This document shows, one piece after another, positions 17,654 through 26,030 of a stretch of 64,000 nucleotides of DNA. The notes below the pieces were generated by a model. It saw only the letters and a program-made list of their open reading frames with translations, did no database searches and was not told the origin of the DNA. Numbering within the stretch: the stretch's first letter is position 1; every line of letters starts with the position of its first letter. The stretch spans positions 62,001 through 126,000 of the forward strand of contig NZ_MTHB01000206.1 of NCBI RefSeq assembly GCF_002220365.1. The letters are read 5' to 3'. The position numbers and the translations under genes were made by a program. Source of the DNA: Caballeronia sordidicola (lineage in GTDB: Bacteria > Pseudomonadota > Gammaproteobacteria > Burkholderiales > Burkholderiaceae).

Positions 17654-18571
17654 TTAAGCGCGTTTGCGGCGCGTTGTTGTCTTGCGTGCGGGTCTGGCCG
17701 CGGGTTGCGCGGCGTCGGCGTCAGCCGTGCCTTCCTCGGTGCTGCCGGTGGTTTTGGCGCCGCGTCTCGTCGGCTTACCCTTCTTCAAGCTGCGCTTGAG
17801 GAGTTCGGACAAATCGAGGATCTCCGCCGACGCCTTGCGTGGCGCGCCTTCTTCGACCTCCGACACCTCCTCCGTTTTCCCTTCCTTAACCTTCTTGTTG
17901 ACGAGCGCCATGATGTCTTCGCGGAACGTGTCGTGATAGTCGTGCGGGTTCCACGTATCGCTCATGTCATCTATTAATCGCTGCGCCATCTCCAGTTCTT
18001 TCGGCGATACCCCCGCCTTCTTCGAGTTTTCGTCCGGGAACTTGAAGTCATCGAATTCGCGCACTTCATCGGCCCAGCGCAACGTGTTGAGCGCCAGCGC
18101 AGGACCCACCGGAATCAGCGCAGCCAGATGTTGTTTGTTGTGCAGCACCACGTTCGCTATCCCGACTTTCCCCGACGCCTTCAACGCGTCGCGCAGCAAC
18201 GCATACACTTTCTCGCCCTTGCGATCAGGCGCGAGGTAATAAGGGGTATCGAGGGAGAGAAACGAAATGTCAGGGGCTTCGACAAACGCGAGAATGTCCA
18301 CGGTCTGCGTCGATTCCGGATTGGCCGAGCGAATCTCGGCGTCGCTCATCACGACGTATTTGCCCTTCTCATACTCGAAGCCACGCACGATGTTGTCACG
18401 CGTGACGTCCTTACCCGTGTTCTTGTTGAATTGCTTATAGCCGATGGGGTCCATCGAGCGCTTGTCGAGCAGATTGAAGCCGACCTTCTCCGACTGCGTC
18501 GCCGGATAGAGCTGCACGGGGACGTGCACCAGCCCAAAGCTGATCGCGCCTTTCCAGATCATGTGTGGCAT
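17654..18571 (-). CDS. ku: Ku protein (NHEJ end-binding)
   Basis: The 305-residue homodimeric Ku binds DNA ends and recruits LigD. Typical bacterial Ku features are MIWKGAISFGLVHVPV at the N-terminus, then GYKQFNKNTGKDV, a central Ku core (VGIANVVLHNKQHLAALIP), and a C-terminal region ending in a long Lys/Arg/Thr tail (about residues 255-305). That basic tail is the part of bacterial Ku known to bind DNA and help LigD. Start 18571 follows GGAAAGG and is chosen over ATG 18628. First gene of the NHEJ operon. Confidence 0.95.
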   Translation of the reverse strand: MPHMIWKGAISFGLVHVPVQLYPATQSEKVGFNLLDKRSMDPIGYKQFNKNTGKDVTRDNIVRGFEYEKGKYVVMSDAEIRSANPESTQTVDILAFVEAPDISFLSLDTPYYLAPDRKGEKVYALLRDALKASGKVGIANVVLHNKQHLAALIPVGPALALNTLRWADEVREFDDFKFPDENSKKAGVSPKELEMAQRLIDDMSDTWNPHDYHDTFREDIMALVNKKVKEGKTEEVSEVEEGAPRKASAEILDLSELLKRSLKKGKPTRRGAKTTGSTEEGTADADAAQPAARPARKTTTRRKRA

Positions 18572-18773
18572 CGCGAATGACCTTTCCGATAGCCGCTCTG
18601 ACGGCGTGACAGGATGAACGATTAACATGCGCCGAGAGACGCATGGCCGTTATCACGTTGCAGAAAACGTGCCAGATGGGATAAGCGCGCGCCGGCTTAG
18701 GCTGATGCTTTGCAACCCAAGCAGCGCGGCCTCGAACCCCAGGTGCGAAAAATCAGCCTCGCCGTGGGAGACT

Positions 18774-19358
18774 CTATTTGCGGCTCGCGCTGATCGTGAG
18801 CTTTGTGCCGTCGCTGAGTGTGACGTTCTTGTCGGCGCCGCCGGTGGGCATGGTGAAATGGACTAGCTGGCTGAAGAAGTTATCGGTGGGACATTGAAGC
18901 TTCTTGCCTCCCACGGTAACGGCGCTCGCCGGGCGCGGCGCGTGGCCCTGGAAACTCAACTGGACGTCGGCGTCCCCGCTATTGGCGACCACCGCCGCGA
19001 AACGGATCTTCACCTGACGCACCGTCGTACCGCTTGCGTTGCGGATGGAGTCCACGTCCGGACATGCATCCGGGACGCTCTGCGAACCGCCGGCAGGCTT
19101 GCTTTGCCATGTGAAGTCATCCGTCTGGCCCGAGCGGATCGTGCGCGTTTCCTGCGCGCTGCCCCAATTCTTCGACGCCATCTTCACTGTATATTTGATC
19201 GGCCCGTCGTTGGCGACTTCCGACAGCACCTTGATGCTGGGCGTCGCGTGAGCTGCCGGTTCAACCACGCAAGCTAGCAGCGCCATCACAGCGCCCGCAG
19301 CAATCCAACGACCTTGCGAAGAACCGCCAACCTGAAAAAAACCCGAACGATCGATCAT
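18774..19358 (-). CDS. Predicted exported protein of unknown function
   Basis: A 194-residue protein with a signal-type hydrophobic segment (IAAGAVMALLACVVEPAAHA, ending about residue 38) and a probable AxA cleavage site, so it is likely periplasmic or secreted. The mature part contains two Cys in DACPD and one in QCPTDN and many beta-type stretches; no domain is recognised. Start 19358 follows a GGAGGGG ribosome-binding site. It is on the same strand as ku but about 200 bp upstream, so shared transcription is uncertain. Similar proteins exist in Burkholderiaceae, from memory. Confidence 0.75.
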   Translation of the reverse strand: MIDRSGFFQVGGSSQGRWIAAGAVMALLACVVEPAAHATPSIKVLSEVANDGPIKYTVKMASKNWGSAQETRTIRSGQTDDFTWQSKPAGGSQSVPDACPDVDSIRNASGTTVRQVKIRFAAVVANSGDADVQLSFQGHAPRPASAVTVGGKKLQCPTDNFFSQLVHFTMPTGGADKNVTLSDGTKLTISASRK

Positions 19359-19533
19359 GCGAAAAACCCCTCCGTTTGCAGCCGTCACGCCGGGCGTACA
19401 GCAACGGCGCCGGGGTGGCCGCGCCGCGCGTGTGGCGGGATCAGTCTAGCGCGACGCGCGCCACGGGTTTCTCATGGGAAACCCGTGGCGCGCGCTGCTT
19501 GCAATGGATTGGCCGATCGAGACTCCCGGCGAA

Positions 19534-20550
19534 TCAGAAGCCCGTCAGCACCAGTTTGCCGATCGCACGCCCTTCTTCCAGCAGGCGGTGCGCCTCCCGC
19601 AGGTTCGTTGCGTTGATCTTGCCGAGGTCGCGGCCAAGCGTGGTCTTGACCGTGCCTGCGTCGATCAGTCGCGCCACTTCAGTCAGCAGCTTGTGTTGTT
19701 CGAGCATGTCCGGCGTGCCGAACATCGAGCGTGTGAACATGAACTCCCAATGGAACGCGGCGCTTTTCGCCTTCAGCAATTCGACGGGAATCGGCTTGTT
19801 GTTTTCGACGATCGAGCAGATGCCCCCTTGCGGTGCAATGACAGCGGCGGCGGCGGGAAAGTGCTTGTCCGTGTCATTGAAAATCAGCACGTAGTCGACT
19901 TGCTCGAAACCTGCGTCCTTCAGTTGCTTGGGCATGTCGCCGAAATGGTCGACGATGTGATCCGCGCCGAGTTGTGTCGCCCACTTCGCCGACTCCGGCC
20001 GCGACGCAGTCGCAATCACCTTCAGCTTCGCGACTTTTTTCGCAAGCTGGATGCCGATCGACCCCACGCCGCCCGCGCCGCCCACGATCAACACGGACTT
20101 GCCGGCGTCATGCCCTTGCGCCGATACCCCCAGCCGGGCGAACAGGGCTTCCCATGCGGTGATCGTGGTGAGCGGCAAGGCTGCGGCGTGCGAGAAATCG
20201 AGCGATTGGGGCTTGACGCCAACAATACGTTCATCGACCAGATGGAACTCGCTGTTCGTACCTGGCCGCGTGATGCTGCCGGCATAAAACACGGGGTCTC
20301 CCACGTTGAACAGCGTCACGTCCGGACCGACCGCTTCGACCACGCCCGATGCATCCCAGCCAAGAACACGCGGCGTGTCTTCGACCTTGTCCTTCGGCGC
20401 ACGCACTTTCGTATCGACGGGGTTCACGCCGATCGCCTCGACCTTCACCAGGAGGTCACGGCCGGTCGGCGTCGGTTTGTCGATCTCGACGTCCATCAAC
20501 GATTCCGGATTCGAGATGGGCAGGTAACGGGTCAGGGCAATCGCTTTCAT
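19534..20550 (-). CDS. Zinc-type alcohol dehydrogenase / quinone oxidoreductase family protein
   Basis: A 338-residue medium-chain dehydrogenase/reductase. The N-terminal GroES-like part has DLLVKVEAIGVNPVDTK, and the NADPH-binding motif VGGAGGVGSIGIQLAK follows. It lacks the Cys/His ligands of true zinc alcohol dehydrogenases and matches the ZADH1/YhdH-like quinone-reductase class (GWDASGVVEAVG, NDTDKHFPA). The substrate is unknown; quinones or enones are usual. It is divergent from a LysR regulator 121 bp away, which is likely its regulator. The start has a good GGAGC ribosome-binding site. Confidence 0.9.
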   Translation of the reverse strand: MKAIALTRYLPISNPESLMDVEIDKPTPTGRDLLVKVEAIGVNPVDTKVRAPKDKVEDTPRVLGWDASGVVEAVGPDVTLFNVGDPVFYAGSITRPGTNSEFHLVDERIVGVKPQSLDFSHAAALPLTTITAWEALFARLGVSAQGHDAGKSVLIVGGAGGVGSIGIQLAKKVAKLKVIATASRPESAKWATQLGADHIVDHFGDMPKQLKDAGFEQVDYVLIFNDTDKHFPAAAAVIAPQGGICSIVENNKPIPVELLKAKSAAFHWEFMFTRSMFGTPDMLEQHKLLTEVARLIDAGTVKTTLGRDLGKINATNLREAHRLLEEGRAIGKLVLTGF

Positions 20551-20671
20551 GAAAAAGCTCCGTAAGGGGGTTCAGGCGTTGCTTGTGCAATGCATGGACC
20601 CGATGTTAAGGGCTTTCAGCTTCGCGCGAAACCGTCATAATTGCTGAAACATTTTATTGATAATCACGAAG

Positions 20672-21631
20672 ATGACGAAAATCGACGTTCAGAGCAACTT
20701 ACCCTATAAGGCACAGCTCGATTTGCTGGACGTCGCGCTGTTCGTACGGTCGGCGGCTTTATCGAATCTGTCTGCGGCGGGACGGGAATTCGGATTGTCT
20801 GCCGCCGTCGCGAGCGCCCGGCTCGCCCAACTTGAACGGCAGCTTGGCGCGCGGCTTTTGCATCGGACAACACGGCGCATCAGTGTCACGCAGGAAGGCG
20901 AGATTTTCATCGAGCACGCCCGCGCATTGCTCGACGCCGCCGATGCGGCCCGCGCTTCGGTCGGACGCGCGTTCGAGCAACCGCAGGGACGTTTGCGCGT
21001 GACCATGCCGTCCTCGCTCGGGCGTCAGCATGTATCGCCGGCCATTCCTGAATTCCTGCGCCGCTATCCGGGCGTGAGCCTCGACTTGCGCCTGACCGAC
21101 CAGGTAGTCGATCTCGTCGATAAAGGCATCGATCTGGCAGTGCGTATTGGCGCGTTAAAGGATTCGACGCTCGTCGCGAGAAAACTCGCCAGCAACCGGC
21201 GCGTGCTGTGCGCGTCGCCGACGTATCTCGCTGAGCATGGCACGCCGCGCCACCCCGCTGATCTTGCGCAGCACGAGTGTGCGATTCTGTCAGGGCAACG
21301 AGACTGGGCGTTCGTCACGCCGACTGGGACTATTGATGTGCGCGTGTGCGGCCGGCTAGATACGGACAACGGCGAAGTCATTCGCGATGCGTTACTTGCC
21401 GGGTTTGGTATCGGGTTGAAATCGACGTGGAGCGTGGCGCCGTTCCTGCACAGCGGCGAACTGGTGACCGTCCTCGATAGCTATCCACTCGCGGAAACGG
21501 TGGCGATCTGGGCGGTGTACCCGAGCCGCGCATTCGTGCCACCGAAAACGACGGCGTTCATCGATTTCCTGAGCGGGCATTTCGGCGATCCGCCGTACTG
21601 GGATGTCGATCCGCGAAGAGTGATGCGGTAG
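20672..21631 (+). CDS. LysR-family transcriptional regulator
   Basis: About 319 residues: an N-terminal winged helix-turn-helix (NLSAAGREFGLSAAVASARLAQLERQLGARLLHRTTRR) and a C-terminal substrate-binding domain (GRLRVTMPSSLGRQHVSPAIPEFLRRYP). The start could also be TTG 20657; ATG 20672 is preferred. Divergent orientation next to the oxidoreductase gene is the classic arrangement for a LysR regulator and its target, and the 121-bp gap is long enough for the shared operator. The inducer is unknown. Confidence 0.92.
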   Translation: MTKIDVQSNLPYKAQLDLLDVALFVRSAALSNLSAAGREFGLSAAVASARLAQLERQLGARLLHRTTRRISVTQEGEIFIEHARALLDAADAARASVGRAFEQPQGRLRVTMPSSLGRQHVSPAIPEFLRRYPGVSLDLRLTDQVVDLVDKGIDLAVRIGALKDSTLVARKLASNRRVLCASPTYLAEHGTPRHPADLAQHECAILSGQRDWAFVTPTGTIDVRVCGRLDTDNGEVIRDALLAGFGIGLKSTWSVAPFLHSGELVTVLDSYPLAETVAIWAVYPSRAFVPPKTTAFIDFLSGHFGDPPYWDVDPRRVMR

Positions 21632-21813
21632 TCGTCATCCCGTAAATGCAAATAGGAATTTACGTATTCTTTAAATTTTGGTGCAACCGGAGTATTGCAT
21701 TGCAACGACGAATTGCAGCGGGCTCGATCGGCGCGTCTGCGCCCTTTGGCAATTCATCTGCGCTGTCCTCGAGTTTGTGGTTTTTCAGCCAACAACGCTT
21801 ATAAATTTTGGGT

Positions 21814-21832
21814 GTACAAATATTACTTGTAC
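21814..21832. promoter_or_regulatory. Candidate brnTA operator, GTACAA-N7-TTGTAC
   Basis: Perfect 6-bp inverted arms GTACAA (21814-21819) and TTGTAC (21827-21832) flank a 7-bp spacer 28 bp upstream of the brnT ATG. It lies just downstream of a -10-like TATAAA (21800-21805) with TTGTGG (21775-21780) at a long 19-bp spacing. BrnA antitoxins repress their own operons by binding palindromes near the promoter, so this is the best candidate site. Confidence 0.55.
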
Positions 21833-21859
21833 TCACCGTTTTTTGGGGGTACATTATTC

Positions 21860-22165
21860 ATGGGCATTTCGTATAACGTCCCAAAGAGTGAAGCAAATAT
21901 CCAAGAGCGAGGCCTGTCGTTCGAAGCGGTCCGCGATTTTGTCATGTCGAGTGCATTGATCGTCGAAGATTGTCGCAACATTTATGTCGAGCGCAGGTTT
22001 CAGGCTCTCGGTTTAATAGCCGATCGCCTGCACATGCTGGTATTCACGCCACGTGGCAACAGGATTCACGTTATTAGTCTACGGAAGGCGAACCTTCGCG
22101 AGGTAAAGCGGTATGAGCAAGCAGAACAAGGAAGAAGTGCTGGACGAGAACCCCGAATGGGGTGA
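21860..22165 (+). CDS. brnT: BrnT-family ribonuclease toxin
   Basis: A 101-residue BrnT-like toxin, an RNase of the RelE-like fold in the studied Brucella case. Family features include the PKSEANIQERGLSFEAV N-terminal stretch, the central VERRFQALGLIADR segment and the conserved RKANLREVKRYEQ helix. The ATG at 21860 follows a GGGGGT ribosome-binding site. It overlaps brnA by 53 bp in another frame, and the toxin is first, as is usual for brnTA. The surrounding DNA is AT-richer than its neighbours, hinting at horizontal gain. Catalytic activity is not proven by sequence. Confidence 0.85.
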   Translation: MGISYNVPKSEANIQERGLSFEAVRDFVMSSALIVEDCRNIYVERRFQALGLIADRLHMLVFTPRGNRIHVISLRKANLREVKRYEQAEQGRSAGREPRMG

Positions 22166-22406
22166 GGCGGAATTCGCGCGTGCACGACCGGCGTCGGACG
22201 TTTTGCCGGAGCTGTACGGGCACGAGCGAGCCACGGAAATGCTGCGCCCGCGCGGACGACCGAAGCTGGAAAATCCGAAGTTACCCATCAAATTGCGCAT
22301 CGATCCGGACGTGGTCGACGCTTATAAAGCGCAAGGCGAAGGCTGGCAAACGCGAATGAATGCCGCGTTGCGCGACTACGCGAAATCGCACGGATTGATG
22401 CGTTGA
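22113..22406 (+). CDS. brnA: BrnA-family antitoxin
   Basis: A 97-residue antitoxin. The C-terminal half has the BrnA signature LRIDPDVVDAYKAQGEGWQTRMNAALRDYAKSHG, a ribbon-helix-helix type DNA-binding part. The N-terminal acidic half would cover the toxin. A basic RPRGRPK stretch precedes the fold. It starts inside brnT, so the two are translationally linked. It should repress the pair through the palindrome upstream. Confidence 0.88.
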   Translation: MSKQNKEEVLDENPEWGEAEFARARPASDVLPELYGHERATEMLRPRGRPKLENPKLPIKLRIDPDVVDAYKAQGEGWQTRMNAALRDYAKSHGLMR

Positions 22407-22413
22407 ACCATGG

Positions 22414-22447
22414 GTGAGTAATGGCGCGCCATTCAGCGCGCCCTCAC
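22414..22447. terminator. GC-rich hairpin between convergent brnA and P450 genes
   Basis: Perfect 7-bp arms GGCGCGC (22423-22429) and GCGCGCC (22436-22442) with a CATTCA loop; outer arms GTGAG and CTCAC extend the stem past a TAAT bulge. There is no U-tract on either strand, so termination is only suggested by its place between convergent genes. Confidence 0.4.
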
Positions 22448-22454
22448 ACCGTCT

Positions 22455-23672
22455 TTACCCCACCCTTACCGGCGCCTTCACAAACCCTCGAAACCGCGCC
22501 CGGAACGCGCGCACCGGCTCGCCCGCAAGTCCGTAATCCGGGAACCGCACAGTAAATCGCCCGATCGCAATACGCGCCTCCAACCGCGCCAGCGACAACC
22601 CCGCGCACTGATGAATCCCGAACCCAAACGCAAGATGCCGATTCGGCTCGCGGCCGATATCGAAACAACCGGCCGCCTCAAACTGCTCCGGATCGCGATT
22701 CGCCGCCCCGATGCACAACGTCACCGGCGTCCCACGCACGACCGGTACCCCGGCAATATCCGTATCCGCCGTCGCGATCCGGTTGCCGAGCTGGTTCGAG
22801 CTTTCGTAACGCAAACACTCCTCGATCGCACTCTCAATCAACGCCGGGTCGGCCAATAACCGCGCCCGCTGCTCCGGCCATTGCGCCAGTAGCACGATGC
22901 CGTTGCCAATCAGATTCGTAGTCGTCTCGTGCCCCGCGTTCAGGATGAAAATGCAGTTATGCAGCAGTTCAGCCTCGTCCAGGCGCTCTCCGTCGGCTTC
23001 GCTTTGAATCAGCCGCGTGAGCACGTCATGCTGTGGGTCGCCTGGATGCGCGCGGCGCCGAGCAACCAGCGTCACCAGATAATCGATGAAATCCGCTACC
23101 GCGCGATTACCCCGCGCTTCCTGTTCCGGGTTGAGCGCGGGTTCCAGCGCGCCGAGAATCGCTAGCGACCAGTCACGCAATGGCGCGCGTTCATCGTGCG
23201 GCACGTCGAGCAGATTGCCGATCACTTCAACCGGAATCGCCGAAGCGAAATCATCGATCAAATCGATCTCACCGCGTGCTGCAGCCTGGTCGAGAAGATC
23301 GTCGATCAGACGCACAAGACCCGGCTCCATTGCCGCGATCGCACGCGCCGTCAGCGCTCCCGCGATCAGTTTGCGCACGCGCGTGTGCCGCGGCGGATCG
23401 TTGAATACGAGGCTCGTCGTGTGATGCGCGAAAAGCGCAGTATGGACGCCATACTTCGGGCCAAATTCAACGGTCTTGTCCGAACTGAAGGTTTTCGGAT
23501 CGCGATACACGGCCTGAACGTCCCGATACCGCGTGAGAAACAGCGAGCCATCGGGCATTGTCTTGATCGGCTCCGTGGTGCGCAGCGCGTCGTAGACCGG
23601 ATACGGGTCAGCGTAAAACGCGACGTCGAGCTTGCGCAGATCAAAGTCGAGCGCGCGTTCGGTCGGGGTCAT
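22455..23672 (-). CDS. Cytochrome P450 monooxygenase
   Basis: A soluble bacterial P450 of 405 residues. The oxygen-binding I-helix is NAGHETTTN, the ExxR motif lies in EECLRYESS, and the heme ligand is C356 in FGFGIHQCAG. The layout resembles the CYP107/CYP109-like soluble group, but the family cannot be fixed without a database. Start 23672 (MTPTERALDF) follows GGAG. No ferredoxin, ferredoxin reductase or biosynthetic partner is nearby, so it probably relies on generic electron donors. Substrate unknown. Confidence 0.92.
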   Translation of the reverse strand: MTPTERALDFDLRKLDVAFYADPYPVYDALRTTEPIKTMPDGSLFLTRYRDVQAVYRDPKTFSSDKTVEFGPKYGVHTALFAHHTTSLVFNDPPRHTRVRKLIAGALTARAIAAMEPGLVRLIDDLLDQAAARGEIDLIDDFASAIPVEVIGNLLDVPHDERAPLRDWSLAILGALEPALNPEQEARGNRAVADFIDYLVTLVARRRAHPGDPQHDVLTRLIQSEADGERLDEAELLHNCIFILNAGHETTTNLIGNGIVLLAQWPEQRARLLADPALIESAIEECLRYESSNQLGNRIATADTDIAGVPVVRGTPVTLCIGAANRDPEQFEAAGCFDIGREPNRHLAFGFGIHQCAGLSLARLEARIAIGRFTVRFPDYGLAGEPVRAFRARFRGFVKAPVRVG

Positions 23673-23813
23673 GCGGGTCTCCGTCGTTTGATCGACAGCC
23701 ATCATAGCGGCGCGGCGCGCACGTCCGCCATCGGTCGGGACCATTACAATGACAGGTCTCGCACTGCAGCTCTCGATTGTTCCCACCGCTATTTTTCTCG
23801 CTCTCCACCCGTC

Positions 23814-24656
23814 ATGAACCTTGTCATCCAAAGCCTCGATCCGATCGCCGAGTCCCATCTGAAACCGCTCATGGCCCTCGCGCGCTCGCAGCAAAGCGAA
23901 CACGCGGACGGCGGCCGGGTATTGCGGCTGCGCGACGCGGATCCGCTGCAGCGTCCGGATATCGATGCGTATTGCGGCGCGCATCGGCTGGATTACGCGT
24001 TTATCGACCCGGCGCTGCGCCTGAATGATTTCGGCCTCGTCGCCATGGACATGGATTCGACGTTGATCACGATCGAGTGTATTGACGAGATCGCCGATTT
24101 TTGCGGGTTGAAGTCACAGGTCGCGGCGATTACCGAAGCGTCGATGCGCGGCGAGATCAAGGACTTCAACGAGAGCCTGACGCGGCGGGTTGCGCTGCTG
24201 AAGGGTCTGGAAGCAAGCGCGCTGGAACGGGTTTATGACGAACGGCTGCGCTTGTCGCCTGGCGCGGAAATCATGCTCGCGGGGGCAAAGGCGGCGGGAC
24301 TGAAAACCCTGCTGGTATCCGGCGGTTTCACGTTCTTCACCGAGAAGCTGAAGGCACGCCTCGGGCTTGATTTCACGCACGCGAACACGCTTGAAATAGT
24401 CGATGGCAAGCTGACCGGGAAGGTCACCGGCGAGATCGTTAATGCTGAAGTCAAAGCGCGCACACTGCGTGAAACCTGCGCGCAACTGGGTATTGATCCG
24501 CAGCGGTCTATCGCGATGGGCGACGGGTCGAATGATCTGAAGATGATGGCGGAAGCAGGGTTGTCGGTGGCGTTCCGGGCGAAGCCGGTGGTGCGTGAAG
24601 CGGCAGGACTGGCGTTGAACTTCGTGGGACTGGACGGGTTGCTGCGGTTGTTTTGA
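23814..24656 (+). CDS. serB: Phosphoserine phosphatase
   Basis: This enzyme dephosphorylates phosphoserine in the last step of serine synthesis. The 280 residues contain the HAD motif I DMDSTLI with nucleophile D79 and general acid D81, the ECIDE cap segment, motif II SGGF and motif IV GDGSNDL. An N-terminal region of about 70 residues precedes the catalytic domain, as in other proteobacterial SerB. It is divergent from the P450 gene and followed by a hairpin. Confidence 0.95.
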   Translation: MNLVIQSLDPIAESHLKPLMALARSQQSEHADGGRVLRLRDADPLQRPDIDAYCGAHRLDYAFIDPALRLNDFGLVAMDMDSTLITIECIDEIADFCGLKSQVAAITEASMRGEIKDFNESLTRRVALLKGLEASALERVYDERLRLSPGAEIMLAGAKAAGLKTLLVSGGFTFFTEKLKARLGLDFTHANTLEIVDGKLTGKVTGEIVNAEVKARTLRETCAQLGIDPQRSIAMGDGSNDLKMMAEAGLSVAFRAKPVVREAAGLALNFVGLDGLLRLF

Positions 24657-24673
24657 GCGGGCTCGGATCTCGA

Positions 24674-24712
24674 GAAAAGGGCTAAAGAAAAGGGCTAAAG
24701 AAGAGGGCCAAG
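24674..24712. repeat. 13-bp tandem repeat downstream of serB
   Basis: GAAAAGGGCTAAA occurs at 24674-24686 and 24687-24699, followed by a diverged third copy GAAGAGGGCCAAG that runs into the terminator-like hairpin. It is a short slippage-type repeat in the 3' region of serB. Confidence 0.75.
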
Positions 24713-24733
24713 TCTGAGACTCGGCCCCGTTTC
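24705..24733 (+). terminator. Probable serB terminator
   Basis: GGGCCAAGT and ACTCGGCCC form an 8-bp stem with one mismatch and a CTGAG loop, followed by CGTTT. The U-tract is short, so termination is plausible but not strong. It also faces the convergent metC end. Confidence 0.5.
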
Positions 24734-24744
24734 GATCAATGGCT

Positions 24745-25941
24745 TTACCCCTTTAACCCCGCCAACGCCCGTTCCAGATCCGCCTGCAGATCCGCCTGAT
24801 CTTCCAGCCCGATATAAAACCGCACCAGCACGCCCTCATGCGGCCAGTCGCCGGCGGTGCGCATCGATTTGATGTCGTACGGCATGGCGAGACTATTCGC
24901 ACCGCCCCAGCTCCAGCCGATCGCGAAATTTTCCAACGCCTCGACGAAGGTATCGATTTGCGCCGGGCTGTAGCGTTTGTCGAAGACCACGGAGAACAGT
25001 CCGCCTGCCCCCGTGAAATCGCGTTTGAAGAATCCATGGCCCGGGCAATCCGCCAATGCCGGATGCAACACCGCCGAAATTTCCGGCCGCGTCTTGAGCC
25101 AGTGAGCGAGCGCGAGCGCTGTCCGGTCGTGAGCGTCAAAGCGGATTTGCATGGTCGGCAGACTGCGCAGCACGAGCGAACAGTCGTCCGAAGACACGCC
25201 TATGCCCATGCGCATGCGCGCGCTCTTCAATTTCATGTGGATGGCTTTGTCGGCGGTAATCGTCGCGCCCATCAGGATGTCGCTCGCACCGGACTGGTAC
25301 TTCGTCAGCGCCTGCACCGAGATATCCACGCCATGCTCGAAGGGTTTGAACGCGAGACCGGCCGAATAAGTATTGTCGATAGCGCTCAGGATCTTGCGCG
25401 CTCGCGCGACCTTCGTGATCGCCGGCACGTCCTGCACTTCCATGGTCACCGAACCCGGCGCTTCGAGCCAGATCAGCTTGGTGTTCGGCCGGATCAGCGC
25501 GTCAATGCCCGCGCCGATCAGCGGATCGTAATACGTCACTTCCAGGCCGAAATCCGCCACGAGCCAGTCGGCGTGCTCGCGATTCGGTGAGTACGCGTTG
25601 TCGGGAATCATCACGTGATCGCCGGACTTCACCAAGCCGAAGTACACGTTCGATATAGCCGATAAACCCGAAGGCTGCAGCAACGCATGCTTGCCACCCT
25701 CGATCACCGCCAACCGTTGCGCCAGCGCAAGCGACGTGGGGGTTGCGTGCAGGCCATAGCGCCACTGACTGTCGTCGCTCCAGACGAGCGCTCGCATGGC
25801 AGCGAGATTCGGGAAGACCACGGTCGACGCCCGTGCAACCGGAACCGAGAACGAATCGAAACCGGGGCTGAGCTGATCGTCCGGATGAACGATACGGGTC
25901 TGCAAGCTGCGCGCGCTAGACGAATTGCGGGAATCGGTCAT
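24745..25941 (-). CDS. metC: Cystathionine beta-lyase
   Basis: This pyridoxal-phosphate enzyme converts cystathionine to homocysteine, pyruvate and ammonia in methionine synthesis. The 398 residues fit MetC, with LQPSGLSAI near 88-96, SAIDNTYSAG near 186, the PLP lysine K214 in ALTKYQSGASDIL, and the C-terminal AIGWSWGGANSL stretch that marks the beta-lyase branch. Other members of the Cys/Met PLP family are possible but less likely. It is a single gene with the lipoprotein terminator just upstream. Confidence 0.93.
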   Translation of the reverse strand: MTDSRNSSSARSLQTRIVHPDDQLSPGFDSFSVPVARASTVVFPNLAAMRALVWSDDSQWRYGLHATPTSLALAQRLAVIEGGKHALLQPSGLSAISNVYFGLVKSGDHVMIPDNAYSPNREHADWLVADFGLEVTYYDPLIGAGIDALIRPNTKLIWLEAPGSVTMEVQDVPAITKVARARKILSAIDNTYSAGLAFKPFEHGVDISVQALTKYQSGASDILMGATITADKAIHMKLKSARMRMGIGVSSDDCSLVLRSLPTMQIRFDAHDRTALALAHWLKTRPEISAVLHPALADCPGHGFFKRDFTGAGGLFSVVFDKRYSPAQIDTFVEALENFAIGWSWGGANSLAMPYDIKSMRTAGDWPHEGVLVRFYIGLEDQADLQADLERALAGLKG

Positions 25942-25969
25942 GAGTGTCCTGCTTGTTCGAGGCTATAAG

Positions 25970-26001
25970 AAAAAAGCGTCATCGCGAGAAGCCGATGACG
26001 C
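25970..26001 (-). terminator. Rho-independent terminator of the lipoprotein gene
   Basis: Perfect 9-bp arms GCGTCATCG (25976-25984) and CGATGACGC (25993-26001) flank an 8-base loop. On the leftward strand the stem is followed by six T residues, the canonical form. It separates the lipoprotein gene from metC. Confidence 0.88.
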
Positions 26002-26030
26002 CGTATTACATCGAACGGCGAGTTTGTGTT

